From CAZOWW01 sp964583765 (GTDB taxonomy: Bacteria > Actinomycetota > Actinomycetes > Actinomycetales > Kineosporiaceae), in NCBI GenBank assembly GCA_964583765.1, contig CAZOWW010000009.1:15986-79985 (forward strand): a stretch of DNA of 64,000 bases, in the 5' to 3' direction. Position 1 is the stretch's first letter, and every line of letters begins with the position of its first letter. The notes below the pieces were generated by a model. That model worked only from the letters and a program-made list of their open reading frames with translations. It was not told the origin of the DNA and did no database searches. The translations under genes and the position numbers were made by a program. Below, piece after piece: positions 49,208-58,581 of the stretch.

Positions 49208-51622
49208 TCAGCCCCGGCGGGAGGCGAGGAGCTCGAGGAACTCGGGCAGGGCCAGCGCGTCGCCGAAGTACAGGCCCTGGCCGACGTCGCAGCCGAGATC
49301 GGCGAGCTGGCGGGCGGTGGGCTCGTCCTCGATGCCCTCGGCCACCACGCGCAGCCCGAGGCCGTGCGCCATCGCGACCGTGTGCCGCACGATGGTCGCG
49401 GTGCGCCGGTCCATCAGATCCGCGGCGAAGATCCGGTCCAGTTTGACCTCCTCCACGGGCAGCTGCCGCAGGTAGGCCAGGGACGAGTAGCCCGTGCCGT
49501 AGTCGTCGATCGACACCAGCACGCCCTTCTCCCGCCACTTCTCGAGCAGGACGGCGGTGGCTTGCGGGTCGGTGAGCAGCGCGTCCTCGGTGATCTCCAG
49601 ATGCAGGGCGCGTCCGGGCAGCCCGTAGCGGGCGAGGGTCTCGTCCACGCGCCGGGGCAGTCCGTCGTCCCGGAGGTCGTCCGCGGTGAGGTTCACGCTC
49701 ACCGGGATGCGGTGCCCTCGGCGCCACCACTGGGCACAGGCGGCCATGGCGCGGTCGAGCACGTGGCGGGTCACCGGCCGCATGAGCCCGGTCTGTGCGG
49801 CCAGGGGCAGGAACAGTTCGGGCAGGAGCACGCCGTCCTGGGGGTGACGCCAGCGGGCCAGCGCCTCGGCCCCCACGAGGACGCCGCGGCGCAGGTCCAC
49901 CTGCGGCTGCAGGTGGACCTCGAGCTCGCCCCGGGCCAGGGCCTCCCGCAACTCGTCGATGCGCCGCAGCCGTTGCGTGCCGGCCCGGTCGTCGGCGGTC
50001 CGGTAGGGCTCGACCCCGGTGCCGTTCTGCTTGGCCCGGTACATCGCGACGTCCGCGCGCCGCAGCAGGTCGCCGGGGTCCTCCTGCGGGATCGCCGCGA
50101 CCGCCAGGCCGACACTGGCCCGCACGTGCAGGCGGGTGCCCTCGACCTGGAACGGTTCGATGAGGCTGGCCCTCAGCGCGGCCGCCACCCGGGCCGCGGT
50201 CGGCTCGTCCGCGCCCGGCAGGACCACGGCGAACTCGTCCCCACCGAGCCGGGCCAGCAACTGGGAAGGCCGCAGCGCCCCGGCGAGCCGGTCCGCGACC
50301 GCGGCGAGCAGCCGGTCGCCGGCGTCGTGGCCCAGCGCGTCATTGACCTCCTTGAACCGGTCGAGGTCGACCAGGAGCAGGGCGATGTGGTCCGGACGGA
50401 CCTCGTCGTCACCGTCGTGCCCACGCCCGCGCGCCGGTTGCGGGGAACGGGACTGTCCGGACAGCGCCTCCGCGAAGGCCCTGCGGTTGGCCAGGCCCGT
50501 GACCTCGTCGGTGCGGTCCGCGCCGCGCCGGGCCGGTGACCGGGGGCCGCGCAGCTGTCCGTACACGTGGGCCTGCCAGTTGTGGGTGGCCAGCCGGGTC
50601 GTGCCGAGCAGGATGCAGAGCAGTGCGGGACCGGTGGACCAGCGGGTGATGGACAGCGGGGTGAGCACCGCGCAGCCCAGCACCGTCAGGGCCGCGAGCA
50701 CGGCGACCATGGGCAGCAGGACCGCCCGGTCGGGGTTCTCCGGGGTGGCCGACCGCCGCCGGTCCCCCAGAGCGGCCTCGCCGAGGGTCGTGCTCGCGAG
50801 ACCGGTCACCACGGGCCCGGCCAACCAGAGCAGGTGCGCGCCGGGGCTCGACTCCCTGGCGGTGAACCAGCAGTCCGCGGAGGTGACCAGGGCGAGCCCG
50901 AGGGCGAACCAGCGGGCCTGGAGCCCGAACCTCCCGGTGGCGGTGGCCGTGGCGCCGAGCACCGCGGCCAGGAGCAGCAGATCGGCGAGCGCGTAGCCAC
51001 CGGTCGCGAGGGGGCGCAGGGTGGCGAAGCCGTGTTCGGTGGGGGTCGGGTCCCGGGTCACCGCGTCGAGCGCGGCCACTCCGACGGCCAGGGTGCCCAC
51101 CGCGACGACCAGGCTGTCGGGCCAGGTCGGTGGGAGCCACCGCGGGCGCCGGTACCGCAGGAGGGCCACGAGGGCGGCCCCGACGAGCGGGTAGTAGCCG
51201 AGGTAGAGCAGGTCCCAGACCTGTACCGGAACCAGGTCCCGGGAGGGTTGGTGCGCGGCGGGCACGAACACGAGCCCGCAGGCGAGACTGAGATGTGCGG
51301 CGGCCAGGCACCACCAGGCCACGGCCGCGGCGGGTCGGGGGCGCTCGTGGTGGGCGGCGAGCGCGAAGAGCGCGGCCGTGCCCAGCACCAGGGCCGGGGA
51401 TGCCACCCGGGTGACCAGGTCCCGCAGACCGGCGCCGGCGCCCGTCGTCGAGACCGCCGCCAGAACCGCGGCCAGGAGCAGGAGCACGCCCTGTGTGGCC
51501 CGGATCATGCCGGACGGACCCCGCAGCAGTCCAGATACCCAGCGTGGTGAGGAGTCCTCGGCCGCGGTGGTCACGTCGTCGCCCTCGGCGGGATGCGGGG
51601 TCGCGACGGACTCGGCGGTCAC
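49208..51622 (-). CDS. Membrane GGDEF-EAL protein (cyclic di-GMP turnover)
   Basis: An 804-residue protein with an N-terminal membrane sensor of about eight helices (about 45-350), a GGDEF domain with intact GGDEF at 460-464 and an EAL domain with Glu586-Ala-Leu588. Further EAL residues are in SVNLTADDL, DDYGTGYSS and VAEGIED. Both active sites look complete, so it may make and degrade cyclic di-GMP or favour one activity depending on the sensor signal. There is no RxxD inhibitory site at the usual distance (RPSQ there). GTG 51622 is the start; an in-frame start further in is possible. Confidence 0.9.
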   Translation of the reverse strand: MTAESVATPHPAEGDDVTTAAEDSSPRWVSGLLRGPSGMIRATQGVLLLLAAVLAAVSTTGAGAGLRDLVTRVASPALVLGTAALFALAAHHERPRPAAAVAWWCLAAAHLSLACGLVFVPAAHQPSRDLVPVQVWDLLYLGYYPLVGAALVALLRYRRPRWLPPTWPDSLVVAVGTLAVGVAALDAVTRDPTPTEHGFATLRPLATGGYALADLLLLAAVLGATATATGRFGLQARWFALGLALVTSADCWFTARESSPGAHLLWLAGPVVTGLASTTLGEAALGDRRRSATPENPDRAVLLPMVAVLAALTVLGCAVLTPLSITRWSTGPALLCILLGTTRLATHNWQAHVYGQLRGPRSPARRGADRTDEVTGLANRRAFAEALSGQSRSPQPARGRGHDGDDEVRPDHIALLLVDLDRFKEVNDALGHDAGDRLLAAVADRLAGALRPSQLLARLGGDEFAVVLPGADEPTAARVAAALRASLIEPFQVEGTRLHVRASVGLAVAAIPQEDPGDLLRRADVAMYRAKQNGTGVEPYRTADDRAGTQRLRRIDELREALARGELEVHLQPQVDLRRGVLVGAEALARWRHPQDGVLLPELFLPLAAQTGLMRPVTRHVLDRAMAACAQWWRRGHRIPVSVNLTADDLRDDGLPRRVDETLARYGLPGRALHLEITEDALLTDPQATAVLLEKWREKGVLVSIDDYGTGYSSLAYLRQLPVEEVKLDRIFAADLMDRRTATIVRHTVAMAHGLGLRVVAEGIEDEPTARQLADLGCDVGQGLYFGDALALPEFLELLASRRG

Positions 51623-51765
51623 CGCCGGTTCCAGGCGCTACTCCTCACAGGATCAGTGTCGTCGTCCGGCCGGGCGGCGTCCACTCCCTGCGCACGTCAC
51701 ACGCATGTCGTGCGGACGGAGTCATCAAATGGTCACGCTCTGTGCAGGTACGACTGCGCAGCGAT

Positions 51766-52584
51766 TCAGCCCCAGACCGCGGGCCAGCTCAGGCCGACCT
51801 CGGCGAACAGATCCCGCATCAGGGGCAGGCTCACACCGACCACGTTGTGGTGGTCGCCCTCGATGCCGGTGACGAAGGCGCCGCCGAGCCCGTCGAGGGT
51901 GAAGGCACCGGCCACGCGCAACGGTTCCCCGGTGGCGACGTACGCGTCGATCTCGGCGTCGCTCAGAGTGGCGAAGTGCACCCGCGTCGAGGCGACCGCG
52001 CCGCAGGCCGGTGCGCGGTCGACCGGAACACTCCGCCGCAGGTCCACCACCCAGTGCCCGGTGTGCAGGGTGCCGCTGCGTCCGCGCATCCGTCGCCAGC
52101 GTCGGCGTGCCTCGTCCGCGTCCCGGGGCTTCCCGTGCACCTCGCCGTCCAGCTCGAGCACCGAGTCGCAGCCGAGCACCAGGAACGGCAGTGCTGGCTC
52201 GCCACCGGGGTGACGCGGGTCGCGGTCGGGCAGGGCCCGCTCGCCGACGGAACTGCTCGCGTCGTGGTCGATGGGTGCCGGGTCGGGGCCGGACGGGACC
52301 GGCCGTTCGCCTCGTGCCAGGCGCACCGCGACATCCTGTGCCTTGGCCCGGGCCAGCACGAGCGCCACCTCGCGCGCCTCGGTCGTCCCCTGCTCGGCGG
52401 TCACGGCATCCTCGTCCACCGCGGAGACCAGCACGGCGTGCCGCACACCGGCCGCGGTGAGCGTGGCTCTCCGCGCCGGGGACGCGGAGGCGAGCACGAC
52501 CAGGACCGCCGCACCGGGGTCAGCGAGGGAACCGTGCGGTGCGGCGACGTCCTGGAACGTGGGTGAGGTGGAGAAGACGGTCAC
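51766..52584 (-). CDS. maf: Maf-like nucleotide pyrophosphatase
   Basis: A 272-residue Maf/HAM1-superfamily enzyme that hydrolyses non-canonical or modified nucleoside triphosphates. SASPARR (33-39), LGCDSVLELDG (catalytic Asp140) and GKP (151-153) are family motifs. It is about 60 residues longer than usual, because a Pro/Asp/Arg-rich insertion (about 90-132) separates the first two motifs. The GTG start overlaps the DUF2511 stop by four bases. In many actinomycetes maf is adjacent to the acc/pcc genes, as here. Confidence 0.88.
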   Translation of the reverse strand: MTVFSTSPTFQDVAAPHGSLADPGAAVLVVLASASPARRATLTAAGVRHAVLVSAVDEDAVTAEQGTTEAREVALVLARAKAQDVAVRLARGERPVPSGPDPAPIDHDASSSVGERALPDRDPRHPGGEPALPFLVLGCDSVLELDGEVHGKPRDADEARRRWRRMRGRSGTLHTGHWVVDLRRSVPVDRAPACGAVASTRVHFATLSDAEIDAYVATGEPLRVAGAFTLDGLGGAFVTGIEGDHHNVVGVSLPLMRDLFAEVGLSWPAVWG

Positions 52585-52922
52585 TTGCAGAGCGTATTGG
52601 CCTTCGTGATGAGGGGCCCGATCGCCTTCTTCATCCCGGTGTTCTTGGGGTCGTTCGCCCAGATGGACGTGATGTCCCGACCCAGGCCCTGGCCGCTCGC
52701 GGCGGTGTTGAGCGCGTAGGTCTTGCCACCGGTGCGGAACGTCACGGCGCCCACGCCGTGCTTGCCGGTGCAGTAGAGCGTCCCGCTGCTCACGGTCAGC
52801 GGCCAGGCGTCGCCGAGCTCGCCCTTGCTGATCTTGAGTCCTCCGGGCGGGTCCGCGCTGCTTCCGCACGCCGCAAGGGACAGCGCGGCCAGAACCAGGA
52901 CCACGGGGATGCGCGACTTCAC
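52581..52922 (-). CDS. DUF2511-like lipoprotein
   Basis: A 113-residue exported protein with lipobox LAAC (Cys19). The mature part has ISKGELGDAWPLTV and GAVTFRTGGKTYALN, which recall DUF2511/YebY proteins, and two further Cys that may form a disulfide. Function unknown. GAGGAAGG lies before the GTG start. It is co-transcribed with maf. The 272-base gap before it (to accE) contains only the palindrome GGGCCGGCCC near 53178, a possible accE terminator. Confidence 0.72.
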   Translation of the reverse strand: MKSRIPVVLVLAALSLAACGSSADPPGGLKISKGELGDAWPLTVSSGTLYCTGKHGVGAVTFRTGGKTYALNTAASGQGLGRDITSIWANDPKNTGMKKAIGPLITKANTLCK

Positions 52923-53194
52923 GTCGACCTTCCTCTCCCACCGCCGATGCGGGCGGGCGGGTCGTGACGGGACCAGTGTGACCGGGTGCCGGCGGAAGCA
53001 GGCGTCCGGTGGTCCGGCAGGGCAGGATCCTCCGGACCGAGGAGGGGCAGTGTAGGGGAGTGTGCCGTGTGCACAGGGCCGGGTCGATCCGCCACCCGGT
53101 GGGCATCGGGTGCGGTCCCCCGGATCGGCGGTCGAGGGGATGCGGGCCGGCCCGGGAGCACGGTGGGCTGGGAAAGCGGGCCGGCCCGAGCGCC

Positions 53195-53470
53195 TCAGCG
53201 GGCCCAGTAGCTCGTGCGCCAGCCGTGCTCGCTCCGCGCGGGCGTGGACCCACCGCGGTGACGACGTCGGTGGTCGGCCCAGGCCAGGGCCGGACGCGGG
53301 GCGTTGCCGTCCGCACCGTCCGCCTCACCCTGGCGGGTCGCCGCGACCACCGCGAGCAGACAAGCCAGTTCCTCGGCGTTCGGGTGGCCGCGGAGCACGC
53401 GCAGCGTCGGGGTCTCGGGGGTCTCGTCGTCGCGGCCGGCGGTCCCGGCCGGGGGCGGTGGGGCGTTCAC
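53195..53470 (-). CDS. accE: Acyl-CoA carboxylase epsilon subunit
   Basis: A 91-residue small subunit. The central LRVLRGHPNAEELACLLAVV helix and the WADHRRRH...WRTSYW tail are the two conserved parts of actinobacterial AccE/PccE, which strengthen the alpha-beta carboxylase complex. The N-terminus is Pro/Ala-rich. The GTG overlaps the accD stop by four bases. Confidence 0.88.
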   Translation of the reverse strand: MNAPPPPAGTAGRDDETPETPTLRVLRGHPNAEELACLLAVVAATRQGEADGADGNAPRPALAWADHRRRHRGGSTPARSEHGWRTSYWAR

Positions 53471-55137
53471 AGCGGGATGTTCCCGTGCTTCTTGGGGGGC
53501 AACGTGGCGCGCTTGGTGCGCAGCGCCCGCAGCGCCCTGGCCACCTCGATGCGCGTGCGGGACGGCGGGACGACCGCGTCCACGTAGCCACGCTCGGCGG
53601 CGAGGTACGGGTTGGCCAGGGTGTCCTCGTAGTCGAGCACCAGGTCCCGGCGCAGGGCCTCGACGTCCTCCCCGTTGCGGGTGGCCTCGGCCAGTTCACC
53701 GCGGTACAGGATGTTGACCGCGCCCTGCGCTCCCATGACGGCGATCTGTCCGGTCGGCCAGGCCAGGTTGATGTCCGCGGCCAGGTGCTTGGAACCCATG
53801 ACGATGTAGGCACCGCCGTAGGCCTTGCGCGTGATCACCGTGACCTTCGGCACCGTCGCCTCGGCGTAGGCGTAGATCAGCTTGGCGCCGCGCCGGATGA
53901 TGCCGTCCCACTCCTGGTCGGTGCCCGGCAGGAATCCCGGCACGTCCACGAGGCTGAGCACCGGGATGTTGAAGGCGTCGCAGGTGCGGACGAAGCGCGC
54001 CGCCTTCTCGGAGGCGTCGATGTCCAGGGTGCCGGCCAGTTGCAGCGGTTGGTTGGCCACCACACCCACGGGATGGCCCTCGATCCGGGCGAAGCCGACC
54101 AGGACGTTGGGCGCGAAGAGCGCCTGCACCTCCAGGAACTCGCCGTCGTCGACCACGGTCTCGATCACGGTGCGCATGTCGTACGGCTGGTTCGCCGCAT
54201 CCGGCACCAGGGTGTCCAGGGCCAGGTCGAGGTCGCCGAGTTCCTCGTCCACGACGGCGTCCAGCACCGGAGGGTCCGAGAGGTTGTTGCTGGGCAGGTA
54301 GCCCAGCAGCGCCCGCACGTACTCGACGGCCTCCGCCTCGCTGGGGCTGAGGTGGTGCGCCACTCCCGAACGGGTGTTGTGGGTACGTGCGCCGCCGAGT
54401 TCCTCGAAGCCGATCTCCTCGCCGGTGACGGTGCGGATCACGTCCGGGCCGGTGATGAACATGTGCGAGGTGCCGTCCACCATCACCGTGAAGTCGGTGA
54501 GTGCGGGGGAGTACACCGCGCCGCCCGCGCACGGTCCCATGATCAGGGAGATCTGCGGGATCACGCCACTGGCGTGCACATTGCGCAGGAAGATCTCGCC
54601 GTACCGGCCGAGCGAGACGACCCCCTCCTGGATCCGCGCGCCCCCCGAGTCGTTGATGCCGATCACCGGCACGCCCGTGCGAAGGGCGAAGTCCATGAGC
54701 TTGACGATCTTCTCGCCCACCACCTCGCCCAGGCTGCCCCCGAAGACCGTGAAGTCCTGCGCGAAGACCGCCACCTGCCGTCCGTCGACGGTTCCGTAGC
54801 CGGTGACGACGCCGTCCCCGTACGGCCGGGAGCGGTCCATGCCGAAACTGCGCGAACGGTGACGGACCAGGGCGTCCAGCTCGGTGAAGGAGCCCGGGTC
54901 CAGGAGCAGCTCGATCCGTTCCCGGGCAGTACCCCGGCCCTGGGCGCGGCGCTTGGCCAATGCGGACGCCGAGCCCGGGTGGGCGGCCTCCTCCAGCCGT
55001 TCCTGCAGGTCGGTCAGGCGCGCGGCGGTGCCGTGCCGTGCCGGTTCCGTGGGCGCGGACGTCGGGGGTGGGGGCACGTCCAGGGTGGTGGTGGCCGATC
55101 CGTCGGGCCTGCCGCCCGATCCCGTGCTCGCCGGCAT
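53467..55137 (-). CDS. accD5: Acyl-CoA carboxylase beta subunit (carboxyltransferase)
   Basis: A 556-residue carboxyltransferase that moves the carboxyl group from biotin to an acyl-CoA. The two crotonase-like halves carry GINDSGGARIQEG, GPCAGGAVYSPA, DVPGFLPGTDQEW and RKAYGGAYIVMGS. Ile445 in GGAYIVM is the residue that, in the Streptomyces coelicolor pair, is Asp in propionyl-CoA-specific PccB and Ile in AccB, which also accepts acetyl- and butyryl-CoA. So a broader substrate range is predicted than for PccB. AGGAGGT lies just upstream of the ATG. Partners are AccA3, AccE and BirA. Confidence 0.93.
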   Translation of the reverse strand: MPASTGSGGRPDGSATTTLDVPPPPTSAPTEPARHGTAARLTDLQERLEEAAHPGSASALAKRRAQGRGTARERIELLLDPGSFTELDALVRHRSRSFGMDRSRPYGDGVVTGYGTVDGRQVAVFAQDFTVFGGSLGEVVGEKIVKLMDFALRTGVPVIGINDSGGARIQEGVVSLGRYGEIFLRNVHASGVIPQISLIMGPCAGGAVYSPALTDFTVMVDGTSHMFITGPDVIRTVTGEEIGFEELGGARTHNTRSGVAHHLSPSEAEAVEYVRALLGYLPSNNLSDPPVLDAVVDEELGDLDLALDTLVPDAANQPYDMRTVIETVVDDGEFLEVQALFAPNVLVGFARIEGHPVGVVANQPLQLAGTLDIDASEKAARFVRTCDAFNIPVLSLVDVPGFLPGTDQEWDGIIRRGAKLIYAYAEATVPKVTVITRKAYGGAYIVMGSKHLAADINLAWPTGQIAVMGAQGAVNILYRGELAEATRNGEDVEALRRDLVLDYEDTLANPYLAAERGYVDAVVPPSRTRIEVARALRALRTKRATLPPKKHGNIPL

Positions 55138-55332
55138 CCGAGACCTCCTGCGCTCGCCGTCGACGGGACCCGGGCGGCGTGGCCGCGGTCCGGGTGGGAT
55201 CGACGGTGGTGTGGGGGTACCGCGAGGTGGTCCTGCCCGATGCCCGAGCCGGTGAACCCCGCGCTCGCACTCTAGGCGAGGTCGGGGCGATCGGCAGGTG
55301 GAGACGGCGTGGGAGCACCCGTCCGGACTGGC

Positions 55333-55338
55333 TAACCT
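55333..55338 (+). promoter_or_regulatory. -10 hexamer of leaderless birA transcript
   Basis: TAACCT lies six bases before the GTG at 55345, with no ribosome binding site. Confidence 0.6.
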
Positions 55339-55344
55339 GGCTTC

Positions 55345-56397
55345 GTGGACGAACGTCACGATCCGTGGAGCGATCTCGACCGCCCTCCCCTGCGTCCGGC
55401 GGACCTCCGTCGTGCGCTGGTGGACGGGCCCACCGCCTGCTGGCGGGCGCTGGAGGTGGTGCCGCGCACCGGCTCGACCAACGGGGACCTGGTGGCCCGG
55501 GCGCGGGCGGGCGAGGACGCCGGGCTGGTGCTTCTCGCCGACGACCAGGTGGCCGGTCGGGGACGCCTGACCAGGGTCTGGGCGGTGCCGCCCCGGTCCT
55601 CGATCGCGGTGTCGGTGCTCCTGCGCCCCGAGGTCGACCGCGCGCGGTGGGGCTGGATCGCACTCCTCACCGGGCTGGCCGTGGTCGACGCGCTCGGCGC
55701 GGTCTGCGGACTCGACGCCCGGCTCAAGTGGCCCAATGACGTGCTGCTGACGCTCGACCCCAGCTCCGGCACTGGCTCCGACTCCGGCCCCAGGTCCGAC
55801 TCAGGCACTAGCTCCGGCTCCGGCTCCAGCCTCAGGTCCGGCTCCGACGACGGGGAGGGATCCCCGGAGAGCGGTGTTCCGGGGGGCATCGGGCGCCGTC
55901 CGGACACCAGGGCTTCCGCGGACACCTGGGGACCGGCCGAGCGGGAGTTCAAGGTCGCCGGGATTCTGGCCGAGGTCGTGGCCGTCGGGGCGGCGACCGC
56001 CGTCGTCGTGGGCACGGGCATCAACGTGAGTCAACGGGCGGACGAGCTCCCGGTGCCCACCGCCACCTCCCTCGCCCTGGCCGGCGCGCGGACCACGGAT
56101 CGTGACACCGTCGCGCGTGCCTTCCTGCGCTCCCTGGCCGCTCGCCTCGCCCGCTGGCAGGACGCCGACGGGGATCCGGCCCGGTGCGGGCTGTGGCAGG
56201 ACTACGGTGCCGCATGTGTCACCGTGGGCCGTTCCGTCCAGGTGCACCTGCCCGGTGGTCGCCGGGTGGACGGCACTGCCGAGGGAGTGGATGAGGACGG
56301 CTGTCTGCAGGTCCGCGACACGAACGGGGTGCTGCACCACCTGGCCGCCGGTGACGTCGTGCACGTGCGTCCCGGCACTGCCGGGGATCTCGCCTAG
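55345..56397 (+). CDS. birA: Biotin-[acetyl-CoA carboxylase] ligase
   Basis: Attaches biotin to Lys613 of AccA3. The 350-residue protein has STNGDLVARA, the biotin-binding GRGRL loop (71-75), KWPNDV (128-133), KVAGILAE and VVVGTGINV, and a C-terminal SH3-like domain. There is no N-terminal helix-turn-helix, so it is not a repressor. Residues about 138-200, between KWPNDV and KVAGIL, are a Ser/Gly/Asp-rich insertion from short tandem repeats; this place is a tight loop in other ligases. GTG 55345 is set by the upstream TANNNT. Confidence 0.92.
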   Translation: MDERHDPWSDLDRPPLRPADLRRALVDGPTACWRALEVVPRTGSTNGDLVARARAGEDAGLVLLADDQVAGRGRLTRVWAVPPRSSIAVSVLLRPEVDRARWGWIALLTGLAVVDALGAVCGLDARLKWPNDVLLTLDPSSGTGSDSGPRSDSGTSSGSGSSLRSGSDDGEGSPESGVPGGIGRRPDTRASADTWGPAEREFKVAGILAEVVAVGAATAVVVGTGINVSQRADELPVPTATSLALAGARTTDRDTVARAFLRSLAARLARWQDADGDPARCGLWQDYGAACVTVGRSVQVHLPGGRRVDGTAEGVDEDGCLQVRDTNGVLHHLAAGDVVHVRPGTAGDLA

Positions 56398-56469
56398 GCG
56401 ACCGGCCTCGGACAGGCGACCGGTTTCAGGCGGGCGGCCGGCCTCGGACAGGGGCTCGGGCCCGGATCG
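56398..56469 (+). repeat. 18-bp tandem repeat, 3-4 copies, just after birA
   Basis: GCGACCGGCCTCGGACAG (56398-56415) is followed by diverged units at 56416, 56434 (GCGGCCGGCCTCGGACAG) and 56452. The array begins on the base after the birA stop codon. Confidence 0.8.
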
Positions 56470-56523
56470 ACGGTGCCCGTCCGGCCGCCCCGCGCTCCGG
56501 GACCTGCGGTCACCCGTGGTTGT

Positions 56524-57780
56524 ATGGCTGCCGCGATGAACGCCACGCCTTCCTCCCACGCCGTGCGACGTCCCTGGGGAGAACCCCCGGCGGACGACGG
56601 GCAACCGGACAACGGCCCCGCTCGCCCGGCCCCCGTGCCGACGGAGCAACTGCGGCCGGTCGAGGCCTTCGAGCGGCGCATGCGCGGCGGTCCGCGACGC
56701 CTGCGCCAGCGGGAGGTGGCCCGGGAGGTGGGCGTCTCCCTGCTCTCCGCCCGCAAACTCTGGCGGGCCCTGGGTTTCGCCCGCGTCGAGGACGAGGACA
56801 TCGCGTTCACGGACGGCGATGTGCGGGCACTGCAGCGCGTGGTCGGTGTGGTGCGGCGGGGACTGGTCGACGAGGACACCGCGATCTCTCTCGCCCGGGC
56901 CCTGGGGCAGACCACCGACCGGCTCGTGAGCTGGCAGACCGAGATCCTGGTCGAGTACCTCGGACGCGCCTACACGCCCCCGGACGGGTACACCCCGCCG
57001 GAGGGGGTGGGTCTCCCCGCCTCTCCGGTGCCGGGATCGGCCGAGTCCGGGGAAACGGCCGGGGAACTGCCGGCCATGGCAGTGACGAGCGAGATCCCCG
57101 TCGTGGCGGCCGCACCGGACTCGCCGCAGGCTCGCAGCGCGGTGAACGACCTGCTGGAGTTGGGCGAACACCTCGAGGCGCTGTTGGTCTACTCCTGGCG
57201 ACGGCAGTTGGCCGCCGTGCTCTCCCGGATGGCCGGCGGGGACCAGGTGAAGGACCTGGTCGCCTCCGAAGCCACGGTGGGCTTCGCCGATCTCGTCTCG
57301 TACACGCGGCTGTCCCAGCGGTTGGAGCAGCGCGAGCTGTCCGTGCTGGTGCAGCGCTTCGAGGCTCTGGCCTCCGACGTGGTGACCGCCGGCGGCGGTC
57401 GCATGGTGAAGACCATCGGGGACGAGGTGCTGTTCCTCGCCGACGACCCCGTGGCCGGCGCGGTGATCGGCCTGTCGCTGTCCGAGCAGATGGCCGTGGA
57501 CGACGTGGTCCCCGACGTGCGGGTGGGCATCGCCCACGGGCCGGTCCTGCGCTCGCTGGGCGATGTCTTCGGTGCCACGGTCAACCTCGCGAGCCGACTG
57601 ACCTCGCTGGCCCAGCCCGGCACGGTCGTCACCGATCCCGAGACCGCCCGGCGGCTGCCGGAAGGGGCCGGGTTGGTCCTGGTGCCCCAGCGGCGGCGGG
57701 CGGTTCGGGGATACGGGCAACTGCAGCCCCTGCTGATCGCGCGCATCGGGCCCGGCAGCAAGCTGATCACCCTCGACTGA
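56524..57780 (+). CDS. Class III adenylate cyclase with N-terminal regulatory domain
   Basis: A 418-residue cyclase that should form cAMP from ATP. The N-terminal helical part (about 40-225) contains an HTH-like EVAREVGVSLLSARKLWRAL and resembles the autoinhibitory half of mycobacterial Rv1264-type cyclases. The catalytic domain (about 250-400) has both metal Asp residues (Asp256 in FADLV; Asp300 in IGDEV), adenine-selecting Lys296 and the transition-state pair Asn354 and Arg358 in VNLASR, so it looks active. Starts ATG 56524 and ATG 56536 are both possible; a TATGGC box before the second is only a partial match to the leaderless pattern. Confidence 0.87.
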   Translation: MAAAMNATPSSHAVRRPWGEPPADDGQPDNGPARPAPVPTEQLRPVEAFERRMRGGPRRLRQREVAREVGVSLLSARKLWRALGFARVEDEDIAFTDGDVRALQRVVGVVRRGLVDEDTAISLARALGQTTDRLVSWQTEILVEYLGRAYTPPDGYTPPEGVGLPASPVPGSAESGETAGELPAMAVTSEIPVVAAAPDSPQARSAVNDLLELGEHLEALLVYSWRRQLAAVLSRMAGGDQVKDLVASEATVGFADLVSYTRLSQRLEQRELSVLVQRFEALASDVVTAGGGRMVKTIGDEVLFLADDPVAGAVIGLSLSEQMAVDDVVPDVRVGIAHGPVLRSLGDVFGATVNLASRLTSLAQPGTVVTDPETARRLPEGAGLVLVPQRRRAVRGYGQLQPLLIARIGPGSKLITLD

Positions 57781-57815
57781 TCAACTGATCGAAGAACGGC
57801 TGATCAACTGATCGA
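57777..57815 (+). repeat. 23-bp x 2 repeat across the cyclase stop codon
   Basis: CTGATCAACTGATCGA occurs exactly at 57777-57792 and 57800-57815. The first copy contains the cyclase stop codon. Confidence 0.75.
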
Positions 57816-57872
57816 GAAATGCCCGCTCGACGGAGCGGTGAGACCGGTGGCGAGACTCGGGGAGAGCGCGGA

Positions 57873-58439
57873 TCAGGCCGCGCGACCGCCGGTGCTGACC
57901 GGTGTCTGGGTCTGGGGGAGGGCCTCGATGGCGGAGACGTCGATCGGGACCTCCGCTGAGGCTTTCTGTCCGTCCGTGTTGAAGACGAACGTCGAGTAGG
58001 CCCAGAACCGGAAGAGCGTGCCGAGTGCCAGTCCGATCACGTTGCCGGAGATGTTGTCCGCCAGCGCGGAGGTGAGGCCGAGCATGTAGTGGGAAAGGCC
58101 GAGGCAGCCGAGGGAGATGGCCAGGCCACCGACGTTCATCACGGCGAAGAGCACGAACTCCCGGCGGAGCGCCGCCCGGCGGCGGTGCCGGAAGGTCCAG
58201 TACCGGTTACCCACCCAGGCCACGACCGTGGCGACACCGGTGGAGATCACCTTGCAGATGAGGGCCTTGTTGGCCAGGGGCGCATCGGTCATCGGCCACC
58301 AGCCGGACCGGAACAGGTTGTAGACGTAGACATCCACGACATAGGCCAGCGCGCCGATCGCGCCGAACTTGACCATCTCGCGGTACGCGACGCTGACGAG
58401 TCCCTGAACACGGGAAATCAGGTCACCGACGAAGGCCAT
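57873..58439 (-). CDS. GtrA-family membrane protein
   Basis: A 188-residue protein with four membrane helices. It has the family opening EMVKFGAIGALAYVVDVYVY and the second-half blocks NRYWTFRHRRR and FWAYSTFVF. GtrA-like proteins are thought to flip polyprenyl-phosphate-linked sugars for envelope glycan synthesis. ATG 58439 is preferred over ATG 58454 because GGAGGG sits at the right distance before it. The C-terminal 25 residues are hydrophilic. Divergent from purK. Confidence 0.85.
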   Translation of the reverse strand: MAFVGDLISRVQGLVSVAYREMVKFGAIGALAYVVDVYVYNLFRSGWWPMTDAPLANKALICKVISTGVATVVAWVGNRYWTFRHRRRAALRREFVLFAVMNVGGLAISLGCLGLSHYMLGLTSALADNISGNVIGLALGTLFRFWAYSTFVFNTDGQKASAEVPIDVSAIEALPQTQTPVSTGGRAA

Positions 58440-58568
58440 CGGCCCGCCCTCCATCCTGTACTCGCCGCAGGACGGGCGAGTCCTCTGGCGCCCCGGGCAC
58501 CGGCTCTGACGTGGCGCCGGGGGTCTTCAGCCGCGTCGACCGCTGAGAGTACATCCTCTTCCTGGGGA

Positions 58569-58574
58569 TAGGCT
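58569..58574 (+). promoter_or_regulatory. -10 hexamer of leaderless purK transcript
   Basis: TAGGCT lies seven bases before the GTG at 58582. Confidence 0.55.
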
Positions 58575-58581
58575 GCTTGCC

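Noticed and set aside
52585..53328. Upstream extension of the Maf frame
   Set aside because: It covers the lipoprotein and part of accE in another frame; the GTG at 52584 overlaps the lipoprotein stop as expected for coupling.
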